Of a stretch of DNA of 38,220 bases, positions 1 through 7,766 are shown one piece after another; position 1 is the stretch's first letter, and every line of letters starts with the position of its first letter. Position numbers and translations under genes: made by a program. Origin of the DNA: Xanthomonas populi (GTDB lineage: Bacteria; Pseudomonadota; Gammaproteobacteria; Xanthomonadales; Xanthomonadaceae). The stretch lies in NCBI RefSeq assembly GCF_002940065.1, contig NZ_MDEJ01000001.1:1-38220 (forward strand), in the 5' to 3' direction. The notes beneath the pieces were generated by a model. It was not told where the DNA came from and made no database searches. It saw only the letters and a program-made list of their open reading frames with translations.

Positions 1-71
1 TACTTGGATTCAAAACGCCCCTCGACGTCTTCTCCGAGGAGATCCTCAACAGCGTTGCGATTCAGAGTTGA
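1..71 (+). pseudogene. C-terminal tail of an IS30-family transposase (partial)
   Basis: The first bases encode, in the frame starting at base 3, a short tail beginning LGFKTPLDVF and ending at a TGA (69-71). The motif LGFKTPxEVF is characteristic of the C-terminus of IS30-type DDE transposases. The rest of the element lies to the left of the window, so whether it is intact cannot be judged. It sits about 50 bases before the AAA ATPase fragment, which suggests that the element inserted into or beside that gene. The assignment rests on a 22-residue motif only. Confidence 0.6.
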
Positions 72-125
72 ATTCGCCGGGCAATTTGTATTTCCTTGCA
101 CGCCCCCGGGCAGGCCGAAGGACAC

Positions 126-857
126 ATGAGTTCGCTGAGCGAAGGCGAGAAGACGCTCATTTCCTTCCTCTACTACCTTGAGTGCCTTGGCGGCTCGGAC
201 AATGCCGAAGCCGGCGCAGTGGACCTCGGGAGGACAAACGCAGTTATTGATGATCCTATATCGAGCCTGTCCCACAACTTTGTATTTGACATCGCCTCTA
301 TCATCTATGGCGAACTGATCAACCCGGAGGATGGGGCACCCAGGCCGCGCCAAGTAATCGTACTAACGCACAACCTGTTCTTTCTACACGAAGTGCTTCG
401 GCAGACGATCGGTGGATCCGATCTTTCCAAGGCATCGAAGAATTGCCAGCTACTGCGTGTTGTAAAGTCCGAGCACACAAAAGTCGTTCCAATGAAAGCC
501 GCAGAGCTCATGAACGACTACCAGGCATTGTGGCAGGTACTGCGAGACGCGCGCGACTCCAATATGCCTGCGATCATGGTTCCCAATGCCATGCGTTGCA
601 TCCTAGAACACTTTTTCTGGTTCACACACAAAAAAGCGCTGAAGAAGATTGGGGCCGAAGACGCAACCTTCGCCCCCTTGGCGCGCTACCTGGATCGTGG
701 ATCACACAAGGACGGGATCAGCATTACGGTGATGGACTTCAATCAGTACGATCTGAACTACTACTTTACCAAGTTCCAGGCTGTGTTCGTGGCGGCAGGG
801 TTTGGAGATCATTACTCGGCGAGTATTGGCGCAGCAGAAGAGCCAGCTGCGGCGTAG
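126..857 (+). pseudogene. C-terminal part of an RloC/PrrC-like AAA_13 ATPase
   Basis: The product carries the second half of an ABC/SMC-type ATPase head: the signature LSEGEKTLISFLYYL at the start, a Walker B segment with the D-loop (AVIDDPISSLSHNF) and an H-loop (VLTHN). This arrangement matches the AAA_13 domain found in the anticodon nucleases PrrC and RloC and in related phage-defence ATPases. The Walker A region and coiled coil, which should come first, are missing. The 5' side runs instead into the tail of an IS30-type transposase. An ATG at 126 or a TTG at 96 could start a short protein, but without the P-loop it should not hydrolyse ATP. The C-terminal about 100 residues look intact and end in an Ala-rich tail. 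I read it as the remains of a defence-type gene broken by an insertion element. Confidence 0.6.
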
Positions 858-901
858 GGGTAGACCACTTATAGTGCAGAGACGGTGGGGTCAGGTCGAC
901 C

Positions 902-1033
902 TCAAAAGTGAACTCGCCGGGCCTGCTGATCACCGAGACGAGGTCGCCCACCTTTAGGAGAAGGCTTGACTTGCGGAATCACTGGTTGGATGCGCTTCCA
1001 CAGCGCGCTAGGGATCTGTTTGTTCCGTGCCAT
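902..1033 (-). pseudogene. N-terminal fragment of an IS5-family transposase
   Basis: Read on the minus strand from the ATG at 1033, 43 codons encode MARNKQIPSALWKRI and then VKPSPKGGRPRLGDQQA. This is the typical N-terminus of one IS5-type transposase subgroup. Homology stops after about residue 40, and the frame ends at a TGA (902-904). The catalytic DDE domain is absent, so the fragment cannot transpose. The sequence just upstream (about 1050-1085) contains gagcggctaacaaaacc on the minus strand, a plausible IS5-like terminal repeat. The fragment lies between the broken AAA gene and the Tat-exported protein gene. Confidence 0.65.
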
Positions 1034-1127
1034 GGCCCCGTTTTGCCACCCTGTCGACAGCATTCAAGAGGTTTTGTTAGCCGCTCTAATTACGCAGTAA
1101 CGCTTGCCCGGTCCACGCTGACAGCCA

Positions 1128-3485
1128 TCACACGTACCATGCCTGCACGGTCACAACGGCAGCGCTGCCAGACAAGACCACGCGATCCGCATGCGGGCCT
1201 TGCAGGCGTGCCGGCTTGCCGTCCACAAGCACGCGCTCCAGCCGCGTGCCCTGTGGCGCACGTAGCGTCAGCCAGGTGCGCTTGGGGGCCTGCTCCGGCA
1301 GTTGCACCTGCGCCTCGATGCGGCGCGCGTCGGTCTCGGTGCGCAGTGTCAGGGTGACCTTGCCCCAACGCGTCGGCGCTGCGGTGATGCCCACGGTTGC
1401 ACCGCTGCCCAGCCACGCGCGCGGCAGCGCACGCGCAAGGAATAACTGCTCGCCTGCGCTGTCGTCGCTGACCAGCATCCAGCGCAGCAGCAGCGGGATG
1501 GTCATCTGCGCGGGAATGCAGAACAACGGCATGCCGCCGGTGATGCCGCTGACTTCGCCCGCCGTCCAACTGCCACGCGTGTGTACCTGATAGCGATGTG
1601 CGTAGACGAACAACAGATACTCTTCGATGCGATCCAACCGCAGCAGCTGTTGCGCATAGCCGTAGGAAATGAATCCAAGCAGATCGCGGCTGCCCGGCTC
1701 CGGCGGCGCGATGTTGGCCACCACGCCAATGCTGGTGCCGCCATGGCCGCGCAGGCAATCGATCACCAGATGAGCCAACGCGTCCGGCAACACATCTGCC
1801 TGCAACAGTTCGGCATAGGCGCGGTGCGGCCATTGCTGCTCGCTGGGCTTTTCCTGCAGTAACGATTGGCGAAAGGTCAGTTTAGTGCCGGGCAGCGGAC
1901 CCACATACGGCGGCGACACCTCGCCACGCACATTGGCACGCAAGCTGGCTTCCAACCGCGTGCGCAGCTGTTTGGCACGCCGCAACCACTGCGCTGCCAG
2001 ACCCGCATCGCCACCCAGCGTGCTCCAGACCTGCGCGATGTCTTCCCAACCGCGAATCGTCAGTGCGCTATTGGCGTAATACGGTTTCCACCACAGCGAT
2101 GGATCGGGAAACAGACAGGCATCGGATTCGTTCCAGCCGTGCAGCAGGCAATGACCATGCGCGCTGCGCGGCAACGCCAGGGCCTGGTCGTGCAAGTCGC
2201 ACAGCACCTGCGCAGTGGCAGCGATTTTGGGCAACAGACGCCGCAGCCGCGCCGCATCGCCGGTGTAACGCAGATAGCGCGCCAGCAGCGACAGGGTCAG
2301 CCCGAACTGCCCGACCTCCGGCCCGCGCATATTCGGCAGACCATCGTCCTGCACGAACGCGTCGAAATAATTGTCCAGCACCGCGGCGGCCTGCGCGAAG
2401 CGGCCCCATTCCAGATTGGCGTAGAACGCACTGGTAAAGGTGTCCTGAAAGCCGTCGTACTCGTTGCCGTAATAGTCGCGCTCCACCGCACCGTACTTGG
2501 GGTAGTCGCCGCCGGGGCGCACCACCAGCTCGCGCGCAAACGCGAACTGCGCCATGTCGTTCCAGCTGGCATCGGGCAACTGCGCCTGCACCGTGCCGTC
2601 CAAGGCCTGTTGCCAGTACGCGGCGAAATCGATCAACGCCGCGTAGAACTGTTCGGCAGTAGCCGCCTTGCGTGAAGGTGCAAACGCGGGATAGCTGTGC
2701 GTGTAGTGCACGCCAACGATCTCGCCGCCGCGCACGTGCATCGTGCGATGCCAGGTCTGCACCACGAAGCGGTCGCTGGCACGCACGTCGGCAAACACCA
2801 GTACCTCGTACCAGGCATCGGCCTCGCCCTCGCGGCGCATGACCTTGCGCACTGCCGGCATCCAGCCACCCAGCATGCCTTCTTCGCGGCGCTTGATCAG
2901 CGCGTCCTCGCCCAACTCGGCAAAGGCCTGCTCCGGGCGCGAGGTACGGCTGCGGCCGTTGGGCAGGATCGGCATGGTGTCCAGGCTTTCGCGGGTGCCG
3001 ACGAACGTGGTCCACGGCCAGCGGCCGCCATTGTCCTTGGAATCGAGCAGCGAGGCCGGTGGCGGCGCGACATCGCGCACCTGTGATTCGTCCGGATCGC
3101 CATCGCGTAGCAGGCGGTCGGCGAGCAGATCGGCGTCGGCCATCGCCACCTCTGCCAGCGACATGCCGAAGTACGGCTTGCCCTGTGCTGGATAGGCCGG
3201 CTCGGTGCGCTTGTCCAGCCGCAGCATGCCGCTATCGGTCCATAGCGTCAGTTGACCCTGCGGGCTGTCCAACTGCTCGTAGACGGTCCAGTCCTGCTGC
3301 AGATGCCGAAAATTGCAGACTTTGCTGCCGACATGCGCGGCAGAAGAGCGTGCATCCAATCGCGGGCGCGGGGGCGGCGGTAGTGTCGTCGCAGCCGCGC
3401 TGGCAGCCGGCGTCACCATCGCGGCACCGGCGCCGACAACTGCCGTGGCCGCCATGCCCTGACGCAGAAACGTTCTACGGTCCAT
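1128..3485 (-). CDS. Tat-exported six-hairpin glycosidase-like protein, family unassigned
   Basis: The 785-residue product begins with a twin-arginine signal (MDRRTFLRQG) followed by an Ala-rich hydrophobic stretch ending near residue 30 (ASA), so it should be exported folded by Tat. I prefer the ATG at 3485 over the one at 3515 because the Tat motif then lies at the extreme N-terminus and AAGGG precedes it. The middle and C-terminal parts resemble the (alpha/alpha)6 toroid superfamily of glycosidases, with many helical Trp/Tyr-rich segments and a GWNESDA segment (E453) of the kind that holds acidic catalytic residues. The last about 100 residues look like a beta-sandwich (LVDGKPARL near the end). 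I could not place it in a numbered GH family, and the substrate is unknown. It is transcribed divergently from the S53 peptidase. Export and glycosidase fold are inferred from motifs, not shown. Confidence 0.6.
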   Translation of the reverse strand: MDRRTFLRQGMAATAVVGAGAAMVTPAASAAATTLPPPPRPRLDARSSAAHVGSKVCNFRHLQQDWTVYEQLDSPQGQLTLWTDSGMLRLDKRTEPAYPAQGKPYFGMSLAEVAMADADLLADRLLRDGDPDESQVRDVAPPPASLLDSKDNGGRWPWTTFVGTRESLDTMPILPNGRSRTSRPEQAFAELGEDALIKRREEGMLGGWMPAVRKVMRREGEADAWYEVLVFADVRASDRFVVQTWHRTMHVRGGEIVGVHYTHSYPAFAPSRKAATAEQFYAALIDFAAYWQQALDGTVQAQLPDASWNDMAQFAFARELVVRPGGDYPKYGAVERDYYGNEYDGFQDTFTSAFYANLEWGRFAQAAAVLDNYFDAFVQDDGLPNMRGPEVGQFGLTLSLLARYLRYTGDAARLRRLLPKIAATAQVLCDLHDQALALPRSAHGHCLLHGWNESDACLFPDPSLWWKPYYANSALTIRGWEDIAQVWSTLGGDAGLAAQWLRRAKQLRTRLEASLRANVRGEVSPPYVGPLPGTKLTFRQSLLQEKPSEQQWPHRAYAELLQADVLPDALAHLVIDCLRGHGGTSIGVVANIAPPEPGSRDLLGFISYGYAQQLLRLDRIEEYLLFVYAHRYQVHTRGSWTAGEVSGITGGMPLFCIPAQMTIPLLLRWMLVSDDSAGEQLFLARALPRAWLGSGATVGITAAPTRWGKVTLTLRTETDARRIEAQVQLPEQAPKRTWLTLRAPQGTRLERVLVDGKPARLQGPHADRVVLSGSAAVVTVQAWYV

Positions 3486-3989
3486 CGTCGCGCCCTTGAG
3501 TGATCTCTCCGACATCGTGCGCGACTGCGCGCCTTACGTCTTGTGGCAGGTCTTTGGCGCGTATGCGGAACTCTGCACACAACAGCGCAGCGACCGACTT
3601 GCGGTTGTGCCTGCTGCGATGCCATGTTCTGTCTCTGGCTGGGTTGTCGGGACTGTCGCTGGCTGTGCTACGAGACCGCGCCATGCTGCAGCCGCTGCGC
3701 AACGTCAATGGCATCACGCAACCGCGTGCCGTCATGGTGAGTGGAGCGGCGGCAGTGCGCATGGCGGCGTTTCATACAGCGTGGTTTTGCACGGTTTGGC
3801 TTCGCATGACGAGCCATCGCAACCGTCGATGGCGCTGACCAGGTGCCCGCATGCTTTTCAATGTTCAATGCGATGCGCGCCGGCAATGCCGTCGTGCAAT
3901 CCAACCGCGGCACAAGCCCCAGCAGCCAAAGATGCGCGCTTCATCACCGACCTCGCAGCACCACCCCATCTGAAGGAATTCAACCCCGC
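3486..3989. other. Divergent intergenic region between the Tat protein and S53 peptidase genes
   Basis: About 500 bases separate the divergent starts at 3485 (minus) and 3990 (plus). It should hold both promoters, but I see no convincing -35/-10 pair, operator or RNA structure. Short reading frames cross it in several frames, none with recognisable homology. An in-frame upstream ATG at 3843 would extend the peptidase by 49 residues of non-conserved-looking, Cys/Arg-rich sequence, which I regard as untranslated. Confidence 0.4.
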
Positions 3990-5555
3990 ATGCACACCAT
4001 CCTTGCAGGCAGTGAGCGCCACACCGCAGCGTCCAACATCGAGGCCGGGCCACCGCCGGTAGACGAACGGCTGCGCGTGCTGTTGACGGTGCGCATGCCT
4101 GCATTGAATGCCGCTGCCGCAGTGCTGCTGCAACTGCAGGCGAACACTGCACCGGTAGCGTTTTCACGCGCTCAATTCAGCCAACGCTTCGCTGCCAGCG
4201 AAGCGGATCTTCGGGCGGTTGAGCACTTCGCCGCCAGCTATGGATTGACGGTGGAACGCGCGCATGCGGACAGCGGCAACGTGATCCTGGAAGGAACCGT
4301 GCAGCAATGCGAGGCGGCGTTTCAGGTCAGGCTGCGCGAGTATGTGCAAGGTGGGCTGCGGTACCGCGGCCGCACCGGGCCGGTGTCGATTCCGCAAGCG
4401 CTCGACGGCATCGTCGCCGCCGTGCTCGGGCTGGATGCGCGTCCGCAGGCGCAGACGTTGCCGAGCGCACCCACGCCATCTGCAGCTGCATCACCACCAG
4501 CGCCGTCGCCCACTGCAGCCAGCACGGGCCCGGTGATGCAGTACACGCCGCCGCAGCTGGCGCAACTGTATGGCTTCCCCGAACACGACGGGCGCGGGCA
4601 GTGCATCGGCATCATCGTGCTCGGCGGCGGTTATTCACGCGAACAGATGGCCGCCTACTTCGCGCAATTGAAGCTGCCGATGCCGGCCATGGTGGATGTG
4701 CTGCTGCCCGGTGCGGAAAATCTGCTAAGCACAGGCAGCAAAAATGCCGATGTCGAAGCGCAAATGGATCTGCAGATTGCCGGAGCGATCGCGCCGGGCG
4801 CCAAGCTGGTGGTGTATTTCGCGTCCAACACCGACAACGGATTTCTGGAGGCGATCAACGCCGCCATCCACGATACCGAGCATTCGCCGGGCGTGATCGC
4901 CATCAGCTGGGGCTTCACCGAAACGCAGTGGACCCCGCAGTCGCGTCAAGCCTACGACTGTGCGTTTCAAGCCGCCGCATTGCTGGGCATCACCGTCTGC
5001 ATCGCCGCTGGCGACGATGGCGCCAGCGACGGGCAACCAGGTTTGAACGTCTGCTTCCCGGCATCCAGCCCGTTCGTCCTCGCTTGCGGTGGCACGCGTC
5101 TCAACGTCACTGCAGAGACCGCCAACGAACAGGCGTGGTCGCAGGGCGGCGGTGGGCAGAGCAAATTCTTCGCGCGCCCGGCCTGGCAGAAGAACCTGCT
5201 GTTGACCGATGAACAGCATCGCTCCCAACAACTGAGCATGCGTGGGGTGCCCGATGTCGCCGCCAATGCCGATGCGCAGACCGGCTATTACCTGCATATC
5301 AACGGGCATCCGGCGGTGATGGGCGGCACCAGCGCCGCTGCACCCTTGTGGGCAGCATTGCTGGCACGCATCTACGCGGTCAATCACGACCAACCCAGCT
5401 TTGTGGTGCCGCGCCTGTACGGCCAACCCGATGCCTTCCGCGACATCGTCGATGGCGACAACGGCGGCTTCCGTGCGTCGGCCGGATGGGATGCCAACAC
5501 CGGGCTCGGCGTACCCGACGGCGCGCGGTTGACGGCGTTGCTCAAGCGCGCGTGA
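3990..5555 (+). CDS. S53 family serine-carboxyl peptidase (sedolisin/kumamolisin type)
   Basis: This 521-residue endopeptidase contains the complete S53 catalytic set: Glu256 and Asp260 in DVEAQMDLQIAG, the oxyanion Asp342 in AAGDDGASDG, and the nucleophile Ser448 in GGTSAAAPLWA. The C-terminus has the family's Ca2+-binding segment (DIVDGDNGGF ... GWDANTGLG). Residues 1 to about 150 form the activation prodomain (Pro-kumamolisin), joined by a Pro/Ala/Ser-rich linker (about 152-178) to the peptidase domain, so self-activation at acidic pH is expected from the family. The start at 3990 is chosen because GAAGGA lies 12 bases upstream and homology begins shortly after. No Sec signal peptide is evident, unlike many secreted relatives. 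An acid-active protease would suit degradation of plant apoplast proteins. Confidence 0.88.
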   Translation: MHTILAGSERHTAASNIEAGPPPVDERLRVLLTVRMPALNAAAAVLLQLQANTAPVAFSRAQFSQRFAASEADLRAVEHFAASYGLTVERAHADSGNVILEGTVQQCEAAFQVRLREYVQGGLRYRGRTGPVSIPQALDGIVAAVLGLDARPQAQTLPSAPTPSAAASPPAPSPTAASTGPVMQYTPPQLAQLYGFPEHDGRGQCIGIIVLGGGYSREQMAAYFAQLKLPMPAMVDVLLPGAENLLSTGSKNADVEAQMDLQIAGAIAPGAKLVVYFASNTDNGFLEAINAAIHDTEHSPGVIAISWGFTETQWTPQSRQAYDCAFQAAALLGITVCIAAGDDGASDGQPGLNVCFPASSPFVLACGGTRLNVTAETANEQAWSQGGGGQSKFFARPAWQKNLLLTDEQHRSQQLSMRGVPDVAANADAQTGYYLHINGHPAVMGGTSAAAPLWAALLARIYAVNHDQPSFVVPRLYGQPDAFRDIVDGDNGGFRASAGWDANTGLGVPDGARLTALLKRA

Positions 5556-5690
5556 TGCCGGCTGCAGCGATTGGCGCGCTGCCAGGGCGATAACCACGCG
5601 GCACCTGCGCATCGCGCCCCTGCCAGTTGGCCAAGTGACTTTCCGGCCACGCTACTGCGTGCCCTTCCAGCCAGACTCACTGCACGAACG

Positions 5691-5717
5691 CCGGCTGCAT
5701 CAAAGCGATGCAGCCGG
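5691..5717. terminator. 11-bp inverted repeat between the S53 and DUF5694 genes
   Basis: The arms ccggctgcatc (5691-5701) and gatgcagccgg (5707-5717) are perfectly complementary around a 5-base loop. The hairpin lies 135 bases after the S53 stop and 31 bases before the next start. No T-tract follows on the plus strand, so it is a weak candidate for an intrinsic terminator. It may instead act as an mRNA 3'-end stabiliser or a regulatory leader hairpin. Confidence 0.4.
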
Positions 5718-5748
5718 GGTATCCAAGATCAGACCAACAAGGAACGTC

Positions 5749-6629
5749 ATGCAGGCACGCGCATTTCCCCTCTCGCACCTGACTGCTCGCGCGGCAGTAC
5801 GTGTTTTCAATGCCAGCGCCGAATCGGCCAAGATCTCCAAACGTCCAGCGCGTTCCTGGCTGTGGCTGGCCTTGATCGCGCCCTGCATCGCACAGGCCAG
5901 GTGGACCTCTCGCAGCTGGATGCCGAGATGGCTGCACCACGCACCCAGGTGCTGGTCCTCGGCAGCGTGCACCTGTCGCAGCTGCCGGAGGGTAGCGACA
6001 TCAGTGCAGCCCGCTTGCAGCCGTTGCTGGATCGGTTGGCCGCCTATTGGCCGACCATCATCACCACGCAGGATCTCTCCGGAGAAACCTGCGACCTGAT
6101 ACGCCGTCACCCGGCGGTCTATTTGCCGGAGGACAGTGCGAATTATTGCCCCAACGTCGACGACGCGGCACGTGCGACCGGGCTGGATGTTCCAACCGCC
6201 ATCGGCCAGGTACGCGCAGCACTCGACACCTGGCCGAGCACACCCACGCCGGCGCAGCGTTGGCACTTGGCTGCGCTGTTTTTGGCCTCGGGCGATCCCT
6301 CGTATGCCTTGGTGCAATGGCTGCAACTTGCGCAGACCGGGCAACGCGCTGGCGATGGGTTGGATGCGGCGCTGGTGGCACGGCTGCGTACTGCAGAAAA
6401 TCGCCAGGACGAGACTAGCCAGATCTCCGCGCGGCTGGCGGCACGGCTCGGCTTGCAGCGCGTCTACGCGGCAGACGATCATACCGGCGGCAACGTGCAA
6501 GTGGATGACCCGGCCGCGTACGGCAAGACGGTCCAGGCAGCCTGGGAGAAGGCCGCGCCACGTGCACGCATGATGCTCGGACGGGCAGTGACGGGAAGTG
6601 AGTACAACGACTTCAGCATGACGCTCTAG
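5749..6629 (+). pseudogene. DUF5694-like exported protein, frameshifted after the signal peptide
   Basis: An ATG at 5749 with a good ribosome site (AAGGA, 6 bases upstream) opens a frame encoding an N-terminal extension and a signal-like segment, RSWLWLALIAPCIAQA. That frame then turns into nonsense. The expected continuation, QVDLSQLDAEMAAPRTQVLVLG, is found in another frame and runs uninterrupted to the TAG at 6627-6629. The join needs one extra base near 5898-5899, just at the predicted signal-peptide cleavage point. The body (about 240 residues, starting TQVLVLGSVHLSQ) resembles the DUF5694 family, whose function is unknown. As it stands the gene can yield only an unexported body from an internal start, or a short signal-peptide fragment. 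A sequencing error is the main alternative to a real mutation. Confidence 0.65.
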
Positions 6630-6707
6630 GTCAAAAGCCTAGTCAGTCGAGGGCGCAGTGCCCTCGCCGCTCGCGGGACACGCCGTGAATCCATCCCCGG
6701 AGGCTCG

Positions 6708-6729
6708 GTGGCGGCATCCATGCCGCCAC
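6708..6729. repeat. Palindromic intergenic element, gtggcggcat arms
   Basis: Arms gtggcggcat (6708-6717) and atgccgccac (6720-6729) are perfect complements separated by two bases. The surrounding text (cgctcgcgggacacgccgtgaatccatcc upstream, gccacacggtcccgc downstream) resembles a sequence that I recall recurring after genes in Xanthomonas genomes. It may act as a transcription-terminating or mRNA-stabilising hairpin for the upstream DUF5694 gene, which ends 79 bases before it. Confidence 0.5.
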
Positions 6730-6896
6730 ACGGTCCCGCAATCGGCAAGGACATCGCACCAAGACGTTGATCGGTGACTTGGGGGAGAGCGTACTGTCGC
6801 TCTGTTTGCACGGGGGAGCTTATTGGACTCGTCGTGATCCAGACAACGCACGTCATGCACTGCTTGCACCATGCACACCGCCACTCTCGACTGGTC

Positions 6897-6996
6897 CTTG
6901 CCCGCCCACCGTCGCGGGACCTTATGCGGCATGGATGGCGCATAAGCGCCTACAAGAACGTGCTTGCAGAGTGTCCCGCGATGGTGGGCGGGCAAG
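6897..6996. repeat. 100-base element with 24-bp inverted arms and a nested hairpin
   Basis: The arms at 6897-6920 and 6973-6996 are inverted copies of cttgcccgcccaccNtcgcgggac with one mismatch, which could still pair as G-U in one RNA orientation. The 52-base interior contains a second stem, cttatgcg (6921-6928) with cgcataag (6939-6946), stacked directly on the outer stem. The result would be a long branched structure. It could be a small palindromic mobile element, a structured RNA, or a bidirectional terminator. No gene overlaps it. Confidence 0.5.
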
Positions 6997-7242
6997 CGCC
7001 CTGAAGCAACGCTGCGGATCAGCCGCTCGACGACTGATCTATCCGCACTATTCAATCACTAACACGACAACCGAGATGTCGAGTCGTTCATCGAACCGGG
7101 CGGGCGAAGCCGCCAGCAATTTACTGACTCAACGATCTGCAGAGCGTGAACCTCGATCCAGCTGTCGTCAGGTACGGCATCAGACTGAAGGCCGTGCACG
7201 CGATGCAACAAATCGACAACGGCCGTCGTCCACTCCGAGCGC

Positions 7243-7539
7243 TCAAGTCAACACGTCCAACAAACTGCCTAGCATCTCGTCGGAGCGGCGCAGCGCAGTG
7301 GCGTTGGCCTGAAAATCGTTGCGTGCCGATAGCCCTTCGACCAGATCGGTGGCTGGCGCCGATGGATCGGATGCGGCATCGACCACGCTGGCCGCCACGC
7401 CACCATTGGCCTGCGTGCTGGCCGCAACGGTCTGACGCGGACTGCCGTCAACTGGCTGGCGAGCCACATTGCTGGCGGCCACCTGCTGACGCAGCGCGGC
7501 GACCTGCATTCCGGAATTGGCGATAGTGCTGATACTCAT
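7243..7539 (-). CDS. Small orphan flagellar rod-like protein
   Basis: The 98-residue product begins MSISTIANSGMQVAALRQQ, like the N-terminal helix of flagellar rod and hook proteins (FlgB/FlgC/FlgG type), and ends with DLVEGLSARNDFQANATAL followed by a helical tail, matching the Flg_bbr_C motif. The central beta-rich domain of true rod proteins is reduced to a Gln/Ala/Ser-rich spacer of about 40 residues. I start it at the ATG at 7539 because GGAG lies 5 bases upstream and the homology begins there. No other flagellar gene is near. It may be a degenerate or specialised rod-like protein. A function in flagellar assembly is not established. Confidence 0.6.
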   Translation of the reverse strand: MSISTIANSGMQVAALRQQVAASNVARQPVDGSPRQTVAASTQANGGVAASVVDAASDPSAPATDLVEGLSARNDFQANATALRRSDEMLGSLLDVLT

Positions 7540-7663
7540 GGTGGCTCCGGTGCGGAAACGATGAAATAACCGATGACGCTCGTTTACTAAACCAATCAAC
7601 GCACTGGCGCTGGCAACCGCGCCGTGCTGCTGTCGCTTTTACGCCAACCAAGCGTGGCGAGCA

Positions 7664-7675
7664 CCCCACGTGGGG
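7664..7675. repeat. 12-base perfect palindrome ccccacgtgggg
   Basis: The palindrome lies in the 227-base gap between the beta-galactosidase stop (7767) and the start of the flagellar-like gene (7539), both minus strand. It could be a protein-binding site or part of a weak terminator. No T-tract follows it on the minus strand. Confidence 0.3.
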
Positions 7676-7766
7676 AGAACCGGCCGACAGGAACTACCAT
7701 CCACGTGCGCCAACCACCGATTCAGGCTACGCCCGCCTCACTGCTGCGCGGTTGCCTCACGCACCC

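Larger units (their letters stand above)
6630..7242. other. Non-coding region of about 610 bases with two strong inverted repeats
   Basis: No reading frame here has recognisable homology or a credible ribosome site. The region contains a 22-base hairpin sequence at 6708-6729 and a long-armed stem-loop at 6897-6996, annotated separately. The rest shows no repeats or promoters I can support. Confidence 0.5.

Noticed and set aside
1090..2675. Long open frames on both strands across 1090-2675, some over 240 codons
   Set aside because: They lie inside the Tat-exported protein gene in other frames, have Arg/Ala-rich shadow composition and no recognisable motifs. GC-rich third positions create such frames throughout the window.
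1128..3485. GH127/GH146 beta-L-arabinofuranosidase, which would act on Hyp-linked arabinose
   Set aside because: It would suit the locus, but I cannot see the Cys-rich metal site or other diagnostic residues, so I did not assign it.
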